Shown here: positions 6,381 through 14,296 of the stretch, in pieces
Numbering within the stretch: the first letter of the stretch is position 1
How the letters are laid out: each line of letters begins with the position of its first letter
Assembly (NCBI GenBank): GCA_964531285.1
Contig: CAZHDI010000024.1
Coordinates: 1-39,755 of the forward strand
Length of the DNA: 39,755 nt
Origin: CAZHDI01 sp964531285
Lineage (GTDB): Bacteria; Pseudomonadota; Alphaproteobacteria; JAJFIK01
Reading direction: 5' to 3'
Translations under genes and position numbers: made by a program
The notes under the pieces: generated by a model
Told to the model about the DNA's origin: nothing
What the model saw: only the letters and a program-made list of their open reading frames with translations
The model's database searches: none

Positions 6381-8525
6381 TTACCGGAACGGCCACCAGC
6401 CCCGGCGCTCATTGTCCCGGCCGCGCGCTCCGCGGTCCCGGTCATTGGCCTGCTGACGGTCGGCATAAGTCCGGGTAGGCGGGGCATCGCGGATCGTGTC
6501 GAGCCGGGTTTTCAGGCGCGCCAGAAATTCGCGCATCTCAGTGCGTTCGAACTGGATCGGCTCCATGGGATAGGCGCCGGGCATGGCCCGGGCCGACAGG
6601 CCCGTATGGGCATCGGCCATGGCCTGCTGCCAGATCCGCGTCGGCAGATTGCCGCCCGTGATGCCCGGCATCGGGCTTGAATCATCGTTGCCGACCCAGA
6701 CCCCGCCGATCAGATGACCGGTATAGCCGATGAACCAGGCATCCCGGCTGTCCTGGCTGGTACCGGTCTTGCCGGCCGCCGGATGACCGGGCAGGCGCGC
6801 GCCCGCGCCGGTGCCGCGATGGACGACCTGATACATCATGTGGGTCATCGTCTGGGCGATCTTGGCGTCGATCACCCGTTCAGGGCGCGGCTCGGGCTGC
6901 TCGAACAGGGCCGTGCCGTCAACGCCGCGGATCGCCTGGATGAAATAGGGCTCCACGGACAACCCTGAGCGCGCGAACGGGATATAGGCCGCCGTCAGCT
7001 CATAGAGCGTGACTTCGCTGGTGCCGAGCGCGATGGCCCGGTGGCTTTCGATGGGGCTGTGGATGCCGAGGCGCCGCGCCGTGCCGATCACCTTATCCCG
7101 GCCCACGGTTTCGGACAGATACACGGCCACGCTGTTGACCGACTGCTCCAGGGCCGCCGCGACGGAGATCTTGCCGCGATAATGGCTGGCATAATTGTCC
7201 GGGGCCCAATCGCCGACGCGCACCGGCTCGTCGAACACCGTGTCGCGATGGGTATAGCCGTTTTCGAGCGCGGTCAGATAGATGAACGGCTTGAACGCCG
7301 AACCCGGCTGGCGCATGGCCTGGGTGACCCGGTTGAACTGACTTTCCGCATAGGACCGACCGCCGGCCATGGCGCGCATGGCGCCGTCCGGCGTGAAGGC
7401 CACGAAGGCCGCCTGATCGGCGGGACGGTCGGGCTCGGCCTCGCCGTCATCGGCCTCGGCGATGATCGATGCGGCGTCGATCACCTCGATGGTCTGGGAC
7501 GGATCGGCATCCGGATCGCCGGCCTCGTCGGCGGCTTTGGCGAGGTCCGGTCCGCCAATGGCATCGGCGATCGCTTTTTCGGCCAGCGTCTGGAGATCAA
7601 GGTCGATGGTCGTCTCGATGATGATGTCGGTGTCCGGCAGGCCGATGGCGTTCTCGACCTCGGCGATCACCGCATCGACAAAGAAGCCCATATTGTCCGT
7701 ACCCGGCCGGCTGATCGCCTCGGCGGGCGCGGTCCGGGCGTCGACCTCATCGACGCGGCTGATATAGCCGAACCGCCGCATATTGCCGAGCACCAGCGCG
7801 GCCCGCCCCTGCGCCTTGGCCAGATCCGCGGTCGGCGCGAAGCGGGACGGGGCCTTGGGCAGGCTGGCCAGCATGGCGGCTTCCGCGAGGTTGACCTCGG
7901 TGGCCGGCTTGCCGAAATAGAACCGCGCGGCGGCATCCACGCCATAGGTGCCGGCGCCCAGATAAATCCGGTTGAGATAGAGCTTGAGGATTTCATCCTT
8001 GGTCAGATGACGTTCCAGCCAGATCGCATAGACCAGTTCGGACAGCTTGCGGGTCAGCGTCCGGTCATTGCTCAAGAACAGGTTCTTGGCGGTTTGCTGC
8101 GTGATGGTGCTGCCGCCCTGAACCATGCGGCCGGCACGAAGATTCGCGACCACGGCCCGGCCGAGACCCCAGGGGTCGATGCCGCCATGTTCGTAGAAGC
8201 GGCGATCCTCGATGGCCAGAAAGGCATCGACCAGATAATCCGGCAGGTCCGCGATATCGAGCCGGTCGCCGTAAAAGCTGCCCCGGATGGCGATGGTCTG
8301 ACCGTCCTTGTCCAGAATGGTGTAGCTCGGCTCGCGCTCGACCGCCCAAAGTTCGTCGCGGTCCGGCGGCGTCAGGGTCATTACATAGAGCGTCAGTGCC
8401 AGAAAGCCGGCAACCGCCACCCCCATCAGCGTCAGGCGGACCGTCAGTCCCATGAGGAACCGGCCAAAGCCGCCTCCGCCTCGGGGCTCTTCGGTTTCCG
8501 GAATCACGCGGGTCGGGCGGGCCAT
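6381..8525 (-). CDS. Class A penicillin-binding protein (PBP1A family)
   Basis: A 714-residue bifunctional peptidoglycan synthase, started at MARPTRVIPE with GAGG upstream. A cytosolic tail is followed by one membrane segment (about 24-50). The GT51 glycosyltransferase shows its catalytic pair in EDRRFYEHGG (Glu106) and GGSTITQQTAKNLFL (138-151). The transpeptidase shows SxxK at Ser409-Lys412 (QPGSAFKP), SVN at 462-464 and KTGT at 586-589, so both activities should be intact. Between the two domains is an acidic low-complexity insert of about 45 residues (about 327-370). The C-terminal tail is rich in Arg, Asp and Asn (RDRGARGRDNERRG) and ends WWPFR. It polymerises and crosslinks murein at the inner membrane. 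Confidence 0.93.
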   Translation of the reverse strand: MARPTRVIPETEEPRGGGGFGRFLMGLTVRLTLMGVAVAGFLALTLYVMTLTPPDRDELWAVEREPSYTILDKDGQTIAIRGSFYGDRLDIADLPDYLVDAFLAIEDRRFYEHGGIDPWGLGRAVVANLRAGRMVQGGSTITQQTAKNLFLSNDRTLTRKLSELVYAIWLERHLTKDEILKLYLNRIYLGAGTYGVDAAARFYFGKPATEVNLAEAAMLASLPKAPSRFAPTADLAKAQGRAALVLGNMRRFGYISRVDEVDARTAPAEAISRPGTDNMGFFVDAVIAEVENAIGLPDTDIIIETTIDLDLQTLAEKAIADAIGGPDLAKAADEAGDPDADPSQTIEVIDAASIIAEADDGEAEPDRPADQAAFVAFTPDGAMRAMAGGRSYAESQFNRVTQAMRQPGSAFKPFIYLTALENGYTHRDTVFDEPVRVGDWAPDNYASHYRGKISVAAALEQSVNSVAVYLSETVGRDKVIGTARRLGIHSPIESHRAIALGTSEVTLYELTAAYIPFARSGLSVEPYFIQAIRGVDGTALFEQPEPRPERVIDAKIAQTMTHMMYQVVHRGTGAGARLPGHPAAGKTGTSQDSRDAWFIGYTGHLIGGVWVGNDDSSPMPGITGGNLPTRIWQQAMADAHTGLSARAMPGAYPMEPIQFERTEMREFLARLKTRLDTIRDAPPTRTYADRQQANDRDRGARGRDNERRGWWPFR

Positions 8526-8695
8526 CGGGACCTCGATTCGGTGCGGCAGGAAGCGGTGGTTCGGTCCGGAAATCCGCGCTTGAGCTTGGCAAGAGGCAGG
8601 GTTCCGGCGGGCTCGATATGGTCCGAACAATTCGGCATGATTGCGGCGTGTCCGGGCCCTCTTTCGGCGCACCGGACAAACATCGAGGATCTTGT

Positions 8696-9196
8696 ATGGC
8701 TCCGTTCTGGATGACCACCCCGCTTGAGCGGATGACCCGCGAGGAGTGGGAGTCCCTATGCGACGGCTGTGCCAAGTGCTGCCTGGTCAAACTGATCGAC
8801 GAGGAGGCGCCCGAAGACGATGCCCCCGAGGCCACCGAATACACCAATGTCGCCTGCCGCCTTCTCGATCTGAAGACCTGCCGGTGCGCCGACTACGCCA
8901 ACCGCGCGGCACGGGTCCCGGATTGCGTGACCCTGACGCCCGAGGCCCTGCCCGATGTCGCCCATTGGCTGCCGGGGACATGTGCCTATCGTCTCTTGTG
9001 GGAGGGCCGGGACCTGCCGGAGTGGCATCCGCTGATCACGGGGGAGGCGGCCAGCGTCCACCGGGCCGGGATCAGTCTGGCCGGGACGATGGTGCCGGAG
9101 ACCGCGGTGCGCGACGACGATCTGGAGGACCATATCGTGCCGCGCCGGCGAATCGATGGCGCCCCGCAGCGGCGCAAGACACGGTCCGAGACATAA
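8696..9196 (+). CDS. YcgN-family cysteine-cluster protein (UPF0260)
   Basis: A 166-residue cytosolic protein; the ATG at 8696 follows GAGGATC. It has nine cysteines at 22, 25, 28, 29, 54, 62, 64, 77 and 96, including CDGCAKCC and the C-x7-C-x-C motif CRLLDLKTCRC, which define the YcgN/YkgJ-type zinc/iron-chelating domain. MTREEWESLCDGC and HWLPGTCAYRLL are typical of YcgN. The biochemical role of the family is unsettled; the Cys pattern suggests a bound metal or cluster. It is divergent from the PBP1A gene, with 170 bases between the two starts that must hold both promoters. Confidence 0.87.
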   Translation: MAPFWMTTPLERMTREEWESLCDGCAKCCLVKLIDEEAPEDDAPEATEYTNVACRLLDLKTCRCADYANRAARVPDCVTLTPEALPDVAHWLPGTCAYRLLWEGRDLPEWHPLITGEAASVHRAGISLAGTMVPETAVRDDDLEDHIVPRRRIDGAPQRRKTRSET

Positions 9197-9199
9197 GGG

Positions 9200-9230
9200 T
9201 TGACACTCTCGCTCAGGTAGTGATCTATAG
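9200..9230 (+). promoter_or_regulatory. Probable sigma-70 promoter for the SleB-like gene
   Basis: A perfect TTGACA (9200-9205) begins four bases after the YcgN stop. An alphaproteobacterial-type -10, CTATAG (9225-9230), lies 19 bases on; the alternative TCTATA reading has 18. Transcription would start near 9237, giving a leader of about 25 bases before the ATG at 9261. Confidence 0.55.
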
Positions 9231-9260
9231 GCCTAATCTTCGATTGTGGAGGTGTGGTCG

Positions 9261-9686
9261 ATGCCACCGGTGACTGTGGTGGAGCTGGTCTTCTGGGCCG
9301 AATGGATCGCTGCGGCCTGCCGGGATGGCGGGACCGATGAGCGGATCGCTCTGGCCCATGCCATCCACAACCGCATCGGTGCCGATCCTCAGTCGTGCCG
9401 TCTCCTGATCCGGCTCCATGAGCACGCCGGCCTCGCGCGGGTGCCCGGTCCCGGCCCAGATCCGGGACCAGCCGGCTGGCTGGACGGCCGGGCATTCCCG
9501 GCGGCCAGACCCGCCCCGGCGGGACCGGTCGCGGCCAGTCTGGCCGATCTGTGCCGAATTCGGTCCGGCGAGAGCGCGGACCCGACCCGCGGCGCGATCC
9601 GCTTTCACGATCACCGCCTCGCGCCGGCCTGGGCGGACAAGGCCGACCCCACGGCCCTGATCGGCCGGTTCCTCTTTTACCGGTAG
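9261..9686 (+). CDS. Degenerate SleB/CwlJ-like cell wall hydrolase domain protein
   Basis: A 141-residue protein started at the ATG at 9261, with GGAGG eight bases upstream. The C-terminus RGAIRFHDHRLAPAWADK followed by IGRFLFYR closely matches the end of the Hydrolase_2 (SleB/CwlJ) domain (GATHFH..PxWA..IGxHxFYR). The N-terminus IALAHAIHNRI matches its VAxVVLNRV helix. The segment that should contain the EARGE motif with the catalytic glutamate instead reads AACRDGGTDE, so the usual Glu is missing. There is no clear signal peptide, and the middle is Pro/Gly-rich. It may be an inactive relative with a binding role, or a decaying gene. The family call is moderate, resting on the two end motifs. 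Confidence 0.6.
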   Translation: MPPVTVVELVFWAEWIAAACRDGGTDERIALAHAIHNRIGADPQSCRLLIRLHEHAGLARVPGPGPDPGPAGWLDGRAFPAARPAPAGPVAASLADLCRIRSGESADPTRGAIRFHDHRLAPAWADKADPTALIGRFLFYR

Positions 9687-9859
9687 TCCGGCCGCTTCTG
9701 TCGGCACGGTCCTCCACTGGACAGCTTGTCAGCGCGCCGACGGTTGAAGACCGATCCGGCGCTCCTTTACGATTTTCTCGGCCGTTGTCCGTTCCCGTCC
9801 GCCCGACTGTACGCTTCCGGACAGTTCGGACACTGCCACGTGATGAAACGGGCACACAG

Positions 9860-9943
9860 GCCCGGCCATTGCCGGGCATTCGTCGCAAGGGGCTGTTATG
9901 GCACCCGAACACATCCTTAATTAAAACGCGGCTTTGTCAGCCG
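9860..9943 (+). promoter_or_regulatory. Hairpins and AT-rich patch upstream of the CII-like regulator gene
   Basis: The roughly 310-base gap 9687-9996 holds no convincing gene. It contains a perfect 7-bp hairpin, GCCCGGC-catt-GCCGGGC (9860-9877), the AT-rich palindrome TTAATTAA (9917-9924) and a 5-bp hairpin, CGGCT-ttgtc-AGCCG (9929-9943), before the regulator start at 9997. The AT-rich patch is the likeliest promoter core and the small palindromes could be operators. No factor is assigned. Confidence 0.3.
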
Positions 9944-9996
9944 AAGGGGCTGCGGTTGCGGCATCGGGATGGGACGGGAAGGAGCATGCAGGCGGT

Positions 9997-10455
9997 ATGA
10001 GTGAGTCAGGCAAGGATTTCGCGACGCTCCTCTACAAGCTGCTCATCGTTGAGGAGGTCCAGAGCGTCAAGCAGGTTGCCAGTGCGCTGGGCATGAAGGA
10101 GCAATCGCTCTACAGCCGGCTTTATGGCCGCGTGCGCTTCTCGGTCGAAGAAGCGCGCCAGATCCTGATCATTCTGGGCGATGTCCGGATCGCGGATTAT
10201 TTCCTCGAAGGCACGCCCTATGTCGCGATTGCGCGTACCGCGCAGACCGAGCAGGCGGCGGAGGATGTGCGCAGCCAGGCCAGCACCACCCTGTTCGACG
10301 TGACCGACCTGATGCGCGAGGTCGAGAAGTCATTGTCCGATGACGGACGGATCGATCACCGCGAAAAGGTCCGCATCGAAGAACGTCTCCAGGAAGCCGA
10401 GCGCTCGCTGACCGCGCTGCGTCAGGTCGTCCAGGATATCGGCGGCAAGCGCTGA
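9997..10455 (+). CDS. Phage CII-like (Phage_CP76) DNA-binding regulator
   Basis: A 152-residue cytosolic protein starting MSESGKDFAT. The N-terminal half resembles the phage regulatory CII-like family: FATLLYKLLIVEEVQSVKQV, a helix-turn-helix around ALGMKEQSLYSRLYGRVRF, then FSVEEARQILIILGDVRIAD and YFLEGTPYV. The C-terminal half (about 95-150) is a charged helical segment, DVTDLMREVEKSLSDDGRID then EERLQEAERSLTALRQV, probably a coiled coil for oligomerisation. No other phage gene is near, so this looks like a domesticated chromosomal regulator. Other starts are possible because the ribosome site is weak (AGGCGG just before the ATG). Confidence 0.72.
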   Translation: MSESGKDFATLLYKLLIVEEVQSVKQVASALGMKEQSLYSRLYGRVRFSVEEARQILIILGDVRIADYFLEGTPYVAIARTAQTEQAAEDVRSQASTTLFDVTDLMREVEKSLSDDGRIDHREKVRIEERLQEAERSLTALRQVVQDIGGKR

Positions 10456-10563
10456 TCCGCGCGGGGGGCCGCCCGGTCCCGCGCCACCCTCTCCCCTGGC
10501 TTATCGGCTGGCCCCTGGCGGACCGGCCGGACCGTTCCCATCTCCCATCCCAGCGGACCTTGT

Positions 10564-10599
10564 CCGCCCTGCGGCGCCCTTGTCATGGGCGCGGGGCGG
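10564..10599 (+). terminator. GC-rich bulged hairpin between the CII-like gene and the PepSY operon
   Basis: An outer stem, CCGCCC (10564-10569) with GGGCGG (10594-10599), encloses an inner perfect stem, GCGCCC (10574-10579) with GGGCGC (10587-10592). It lies 108 bases after the CII-like stop and has no U-tract. It may end that transcript or belong to the leader of the next operon. Confidence 0.35.
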
Positions 10600-10630
10600 A
10601 TGGCACGGTGCGGACCGATCCTGACAGATC

Positions 10631-10647
10631 GTTCAGCGACCGTTCAG
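10631..10647 (+). promoter_or_regulatory. OmpR/PhoP-type direct-repeat binding site, candidate
   Basis: GTTCAG occurs at 10631-10636 and again at 10642-10647, an 11-base (one helical turn) spacing that is the usual layout of OmpR/PhoB-family boxes. It lies 27 bases before the PepSY start, in front of the PepSY-regulator-kinase operon, so autoregulation by the operon's own response regulator is a reasonable inference. The repeat is directly seen; the factor is not. Confidence 0.4.
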
Positions 10648-10673
10648 GCGCACCCGCCCAGGATGGGGAGGCA

Positions 10674-10991
10674 ATGACAGTCACTCGGCGTGGTCTTATC
10701 GCGGGCATTGCCGCAGGCATGACGCTCGCGGCCGGCATCGGACCGGCCTTGGCCCAGCGCGGCGACGAGGTCCCGCGCCGGTCAGGCGATCTTGTGCCCC
10801 TGCGCGATGTCATCCGAAAAATCCGCCGCCGTGCCGACGGCGATCTCCTCGATGCCCAGTACGATGACCGGCGCGGACGCTATAAGGTGATCTGGCGGCG
10901 CAAGAACGGGGAAATTGAGTATTACACCGTCGACGCCTATACGGGCCGCATCCTGTCGGTCCGCAAGCGCCGCGAGGGCGCGCGCTGGTAA
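10674..10991 (+). CDS. Exported PepSY-domain protein
   Basis: A 105-residue protein starting MTVTRRGLIAG, with a GGGGAGG ribosome site. The N-terminus is a signal peptide with twin arginines (TRRGLIAG), a hydrophobic core and an ALA|Q cleavage site near residue 27, so the product is periplasmic. The rest is one PepSY domain: VIRKIRRRADGDLLDAQYDD, RYKVIWRRKNGEIEYYTVDA and TGRILSVRKRR. Small PepSY proteins are commonly encoded with PhoP/PhoQ-like systems and are thought to modulate proteases or sensor kinases. It is 36 bases upstream of the response regulator, hence very likely the first gene of a three-gene operon. Confidence 0.85.
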   Translation: MTVTRRGLIAGIAAGMTLAAGIGPALAQRGDEVPRRSGDLVPLRDVIRKIRRRADGDLLDAQYDDRRGRYKVIWRRKNGEIEYYTVDAYTGRILSVRKRREGARW

Positions 10992-11027
10992 CGGGGCGGT
11001 CCGGCGCCCAGAGGAGGCAACGCCGCC

Positions 11028-11732
11028 ATGCGGGTGCTCGTTGTAGAAGATGACCGCGATCTGTCGCGGCAACTGGCCCAGGCCTTGGGCGACGCGGGCT
11101 ATGCGGTCGATTGCGCGTTCGATGGCGAGGATGGCCATCACCTGGGCGCCACCGAACCCTATGACGCGGCGGTGCTCGACCTGGGTCTTCCGAAACTCGA
11201 TGGCCTGTCGGTGCTCGAACGCTGGCGCCGGGACGGCCATGGCATGCCGGTGCTGATCCTGACCGCACGCGACCAGTGGCGCGACAAGGTTGCCGGAATC
11301 GATGCCGGTGCGGACGATTATGTCGCCAAGCCGTTTTTCGTCGAGGAGGTGCTGGCCCGCCTGCGAGCGCTGGTGCGCCGGGCCGCCGGCCATGCCTCGG
11401 CGGAGATCGCCTGCGGGCCGCTGCATCTGGATACTCGCACCGCCCGGCTGACGCTCGACGGCAATCCGGTCAAGCTGACTTCATTGGAATACCGGCTTCT
11501 GGCCTATCTGCTCCATCATCAGGGGCGGATCGTCTCGCGCACCGAACTCATCGAACATTTGTATGATCAGGATTTCGATCGGGATTCCAACACCGTCGAG
11601 GTCTTTGTCGGCCGCATCCGGCGGAAAATCGGTGCCCAGATGATCCGGACCGTGCGCGGATTGGGTTATGTGCTCGATGCCGGCGATGGCTCTGCCCCGG
11701 GAGAGACCGGGGCCGGGGAGCCGTCGGCATGA
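11028..11732 (+). CDS. OmpR-family response regulator, PhoP-like
   Basis: A 234-residue two-domain regulator. The receiver domain (1-115) has the acidic pocket EDD at 7-9, the phosphoacceptor Asp51 in VLDLGLPKLDG, Thr79 (ILTA) and Lys101 (DYVAKPFF). The C-terminal winged helix (about 127-220) contains LTSLEYRLLAYLLHHQGRIV, ELIEHLYDQ, SNTVEVFVGRIRRKI and IRTVRGLGYVL. This set is closest in style to PhoP/QseB. Its stop overlaps the kinase start as ATGA. The direct repeat GTTCAG-N5-GTTCAG before the PepSY gene is a candidate target. A short Gly/Glu-rich tail ends the protein. Confidence 0.93.
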   Translation: MRVLVVEDDRDLSRQLAQALGDAGYAVDCAFDGEDGHHLGATEPYDAAVLDLGLPKLDGLSVLERWRRDGHGMPVLILTARDQWRDKVAGIDAGADDYVAKPFFVEEVLARLRALVRRAAGHASAEIACGPLHLDTRTARLTLDGNPVKLTSLEYRLLAYLLHHQGRIVSRTELIEHLYDQDFDRDSNTVEVFVGRIRRKIGAQMIRTVRGLGYVLDAGDGSAPGETGAGEPSA

Positions 11733-13171
11733 GACCCCTCAACTCCCTTGCGGTCCGCCTCGTCGCCGGCGCGCTGCTCTGGAGCCTCGCGGGCTTCCTG
11801 ATTGCCGGAATCGTGCTCGCGTCACTGTTTCGCGGCGCGGTGGAACGCTCGCTCGACGATCGTCTGGGGACGGTGGCGCAAAATCTTCTGGCCGTGATGC
11901 AGATCGAGGACGAGGGACCGGGGCGGGGCGCATTGAGCTTGCGCCGGCCGCTGGCCGATGGCCGGTTCGACCGCGTTTTCTCAGGCTGGTACTGGCAGAT
12001 CGATGCGTTGCCCCCGACGCCCGAGCGGCGGGGCGGCCGTGAGGAGCGAGGACCGCGCCGGGCCGTCGCGCGCTCCCGGTCCCTGTTTGATGAGATGCTC
12101 GATCTGCCGCCGCTCGATGGCGACATCGCACGCGGCACCTTTCTGGTCGACGGACCCGATGGCCAGACATTACGGGTCCTGACGACCCGGGTCGGTTTGC
12201 CGGGTGCGGACCGGCCCTATCAGCTGGCCATCGCCGCCGATATCAGCTCCATGCGCAAGGAGATTGCCGATTTTCAGACGGTTCTGATCTGGTCCCTGGT
12301 GATCATGAGCATCGTCCTTGTTCTGATGCTCCTCATTCAGATCCGGATCGGTCTTGCGCCGCTTGCCCAGGTGCGCAGCGACCTGGCGGCGGTTCGCTCG
12401 GGCCGGACCACGCGGCTCTCCGGCAAGTTTCCTGCCGAGATCGCGCCCCTGGCCGATGAGTTGAACCGGGTGCTCGATCACAATGGTGCCGTGATCGAGC
12501 GGGCGCGCACGCAGGTCGGCAATCTGGCCCACGCGCTCAAAACGCCGCTCAGTGTGCTGTCGAATGCGGCCGTCTCGGCCCTGGACACCAAGACGGGTGA
12601 CGCCGAGCGGGATCTGGGTGTGATGGTCCGCGAACAGACGGCCGTGATGCGCCGTCAGGTCGACCGGTATCTTGCCCTGGCGCGTACGGCGGCCTCGGCT
12701 CAGGTGCTGGGCGCCCGGTGTCTGGTCGATCCGGTGATCGACGATATCACCCGCACCCTGGCGCGGATCCGGCGCGGCCCCGATATCATCTTGACCCGCC
12801 TGGGCCCGCAAGGACTTGCGGTGCGCGGCGAGCGCGGCGATGTAGAGGAGGTGGTCGGCAATCTTCTCGACAATGCCTATAAATGGGCCGCGAGCGCGGT
12901 GCGGATTACGACGGCACGCGAGGCCGATATGGTCCGGCTGATCATCGAGGACGACGGGCCGGGACTGAGCGACGGCGACCGGGAAACCGCCCTGACCCGA
13001 GGCGGACGGCTCGATGAGACCAAGCCGGGGTCGGGCCTGGGGCTGTCGATTGTCGGCGACATTGTCGATGCCTATCAGGGCGATGTGCAATTGGGCCGGT
13101 CGGATCTGGGCGGCTTGAAAGTCACTGTGGATTTGCCGCGCGCTGGCGCCAGCCAGAGCCGCGAGGCGTGA
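11729..13171 (+). CDS. Sensor histidine kinase, PhoQ-like
   Basis: A 480-residue inner-membrane kinase, translationally coupled to the regulator. Membrane segments are seen at about 12-35 and 184-207. The periplasmic sensor region between them includes a strikingly Arg-rich stretch (about 99-118) instead of the acidic patch known from enteric PhoQ. A HAMP-like linker follows, then the H-box NLAHALKTPLSVL with phosphoacceptor His268. The ATP-binding domain has the N box GNLLDNAYKW, the G1 box EDDGPGLSDGD and the G2 box GSGLGLSIVGDIVDAYQG. The ALKTPLSVL form of the H-box is characteristic of the PhoQ subfamily. The ligand is unknown; partner and type are confident. Confidence 0.92.
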   Translation: MRPLNSLAVRLVAGALLWSLAGFLIAGIVLASLFRGAVERSLDDRLGTVAQNLLAVMQIEDEGPGRGALSLRRPLADGRFDRVFSGWYWQIDALPPTPERRGGREERGPRRAVARSRSLFDEMLDLPPLDGDIARGTFLVDGPDGQTLRVLTTRVGLPGADRPYQLAIAADISSMRKEIADFQTVLIWSLVIMSIVLVLMLLIQIRIGLAPLAQVRSDLAAVRSGRTTRLSGKFPAEIAPLADELNRVLDHNGAVIERARTQVGNLAHALKTPLSVLSNAAVSALDTKTGDAERDLGVMVREQTAVMRRQVDRYLALARTAASAQVLGARCLVDPVIDDITRTLARIRRGPDIILTRLGPQGLAVRGERGDVEEVVGNLLDNAYKWAASAVRITTAREADMVRLIIEDDGPGLSDGDRETALTRGGRLDETKPGSGLGLSIVGDIVDAYQGDVQLGRSDLGGLKVTVDLPRAGASQSREA

Positions 13172-13188
13172 GAGGAAAGGGGGCGCCC

Positions 13189-13824
13189 ATGTCCCGTGAC
13201 CGAGACCGTCCTTTGGCGGACGATCGCCGCGAGGCGCCAGCCGCCGCCCGTAACCGCGAGCCGATCCTGGCCGTTCTGGCCGCGCATGTGGGCCAAGGCG
13301 CGCAGGTCCTGGAGATTGCGAGCGGCACCGGCGAGCATGCGGTCTTTCTCGCCCCGCGTCTTGGCGTCGCGGCATGGTGGCCGAGCGATCCGGCCCCGGC
13401 GGCGCGGGCCAGCATCGCGGCCTGGGCAAGCCAATCCGATGTACCGATGATCCGCCCGCCGCTCGATCTCGATGCCCGGTGTCATGTCTGGCCGGTGCCG
13501 GAGGAGCAGCGCTTCGACATGATCGTCAGTATCAACATGATTCATATTGCGCCCTGGGCCGCCGCCGAAGGGTTGTTCCATGGCGCGGCCAAACACGTCG
13601 ATCCCGGCGGCCTTATTTACCTTTACGGACCTTTTATGCGGGACGGCGCCCATACTGCTCCGTCCAATGCCGATTTCGACGCCAGTCTTAAAATGCGCGA
13701 TCCGGCCTGGGGCGTGCGGGATTTGGCCGATGTCACGGATCTGGCGGCGCGCAACGGTTTCGATCCGGCGGGCGAGGTTGCCATGCCGGCCAACAACCTT
13801 TCGGTGATATTCCGCAGGCGGTGA
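13189..13824 (+). CDS. DUF938 SAM-dependent methyltransferase-like protein
   Basis: A 211-residue cytosolic protein beginning MSRDRDRPLA with GAGGAAAGG upstream, 17 bases after the kinase stop, so probably co-transcribed. The SAM-binding motif I is VLEIASGTGEHAVFLA (about 43-58), and NMIHIAPW followed by GLIYLYGPF are classic DUF938 motifs. RNREPILAVL near the N-terminus and NNLSVIFRRR at the end also match. The substrate is not known for the family. Operon position after a two-component system may be incidental. Confidence 0.87.
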   Translation: MSRDRDRPLADDRREAPAAARNREPILAVLAAHVGQGAQVLEIASGTGEHAVFLAPRLGVAAWWPSDPAPAARASIAAWASQSDVPMIRPPLDLDARCHVWPVPEEQRFDMIVSINMIHIAPWAAAEGLFHGAAKHVDPGGLIYLYGPFMRDGAHTAPSNADFDASLKMRDPAWGVRDLADVTDLAARNGFDPAGEVAMPANNLSVIFRRR

Positions 13825-14090
13825 TCCCCGGTCTCATACGCGTCGCCGCGCAATTGCTCGCACACTTTCACCCAAGCGCCATGAACTCCCGCACACTTGG
13901 AACAGAGTCCCGCAAAGGAATGTTCATCTCTCGGGACTAGGCTCATGACTGTCGACGCCGGCTGCGCCAGGGATGGCCGGCTGCCGCTGCAGCGATCACT
14001 GAGGCGTGAGAGCGCAGGCATTGTACGGCGTGGCCTGTGCGCTATTTCCCAATGCCCGGCCATGGAAACATGCCGGTCTTTGAATTGGCA

Positions 14091-14185
14091 TTACGTCCCG
14101 CGCAAGCGCGGCCACTGCGGGGCGTAAGGGGCGGGCTCCGGCCCAACGGTTTCATCCCCCCTCTCGCCGAGGGTCGGCCCGCCCC
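14091..14185 (+). other. Two tandem strong hairpins in a 470-base gene-free gap
   Basis: The gap 13825-14296 contains no convincing coding frame. Hairpin one pairs TTACGTCCCGC (14091-14101) with GCGGGGCGTAA (14117-14127), 11 bp with one G-U. Hairpin two starts at the next base and pairs GGGGCGGGC (14128-14136) with GCCCGCCCC (14177-14185), a perfect 9 bp around 40 bases. It could be a small RNA, a long leader of the hydrolase-OsmC gene, or a repeat element. The rest of the gap shows nothing I recognise. Confidence 0.35.
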
Positions 14186-14296
14186 ACGGCCGCCGCGCGG
14201 GGCCCTCACGGCTCCGCGAGCCCAAGCCTTTCCTCTTGCCTCCATGGGGTTCCGGCGCGATTTTGCCGCGAACGCGGATCCAGAGGAGGCAGCACC

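Noticed and set aside
7041..8714. A long plus-strand frame opposite PBP1A
   Set aside because: Antisense to intact glycosyltransferase and transpeptidase motifs.
9726..9920. Short plus-strand frame between the SleB-like gene and the CII-like regulator
   Set aside because: No ribosome site, no known motif, and it overlaps palindromic regulatory-looking sequence.
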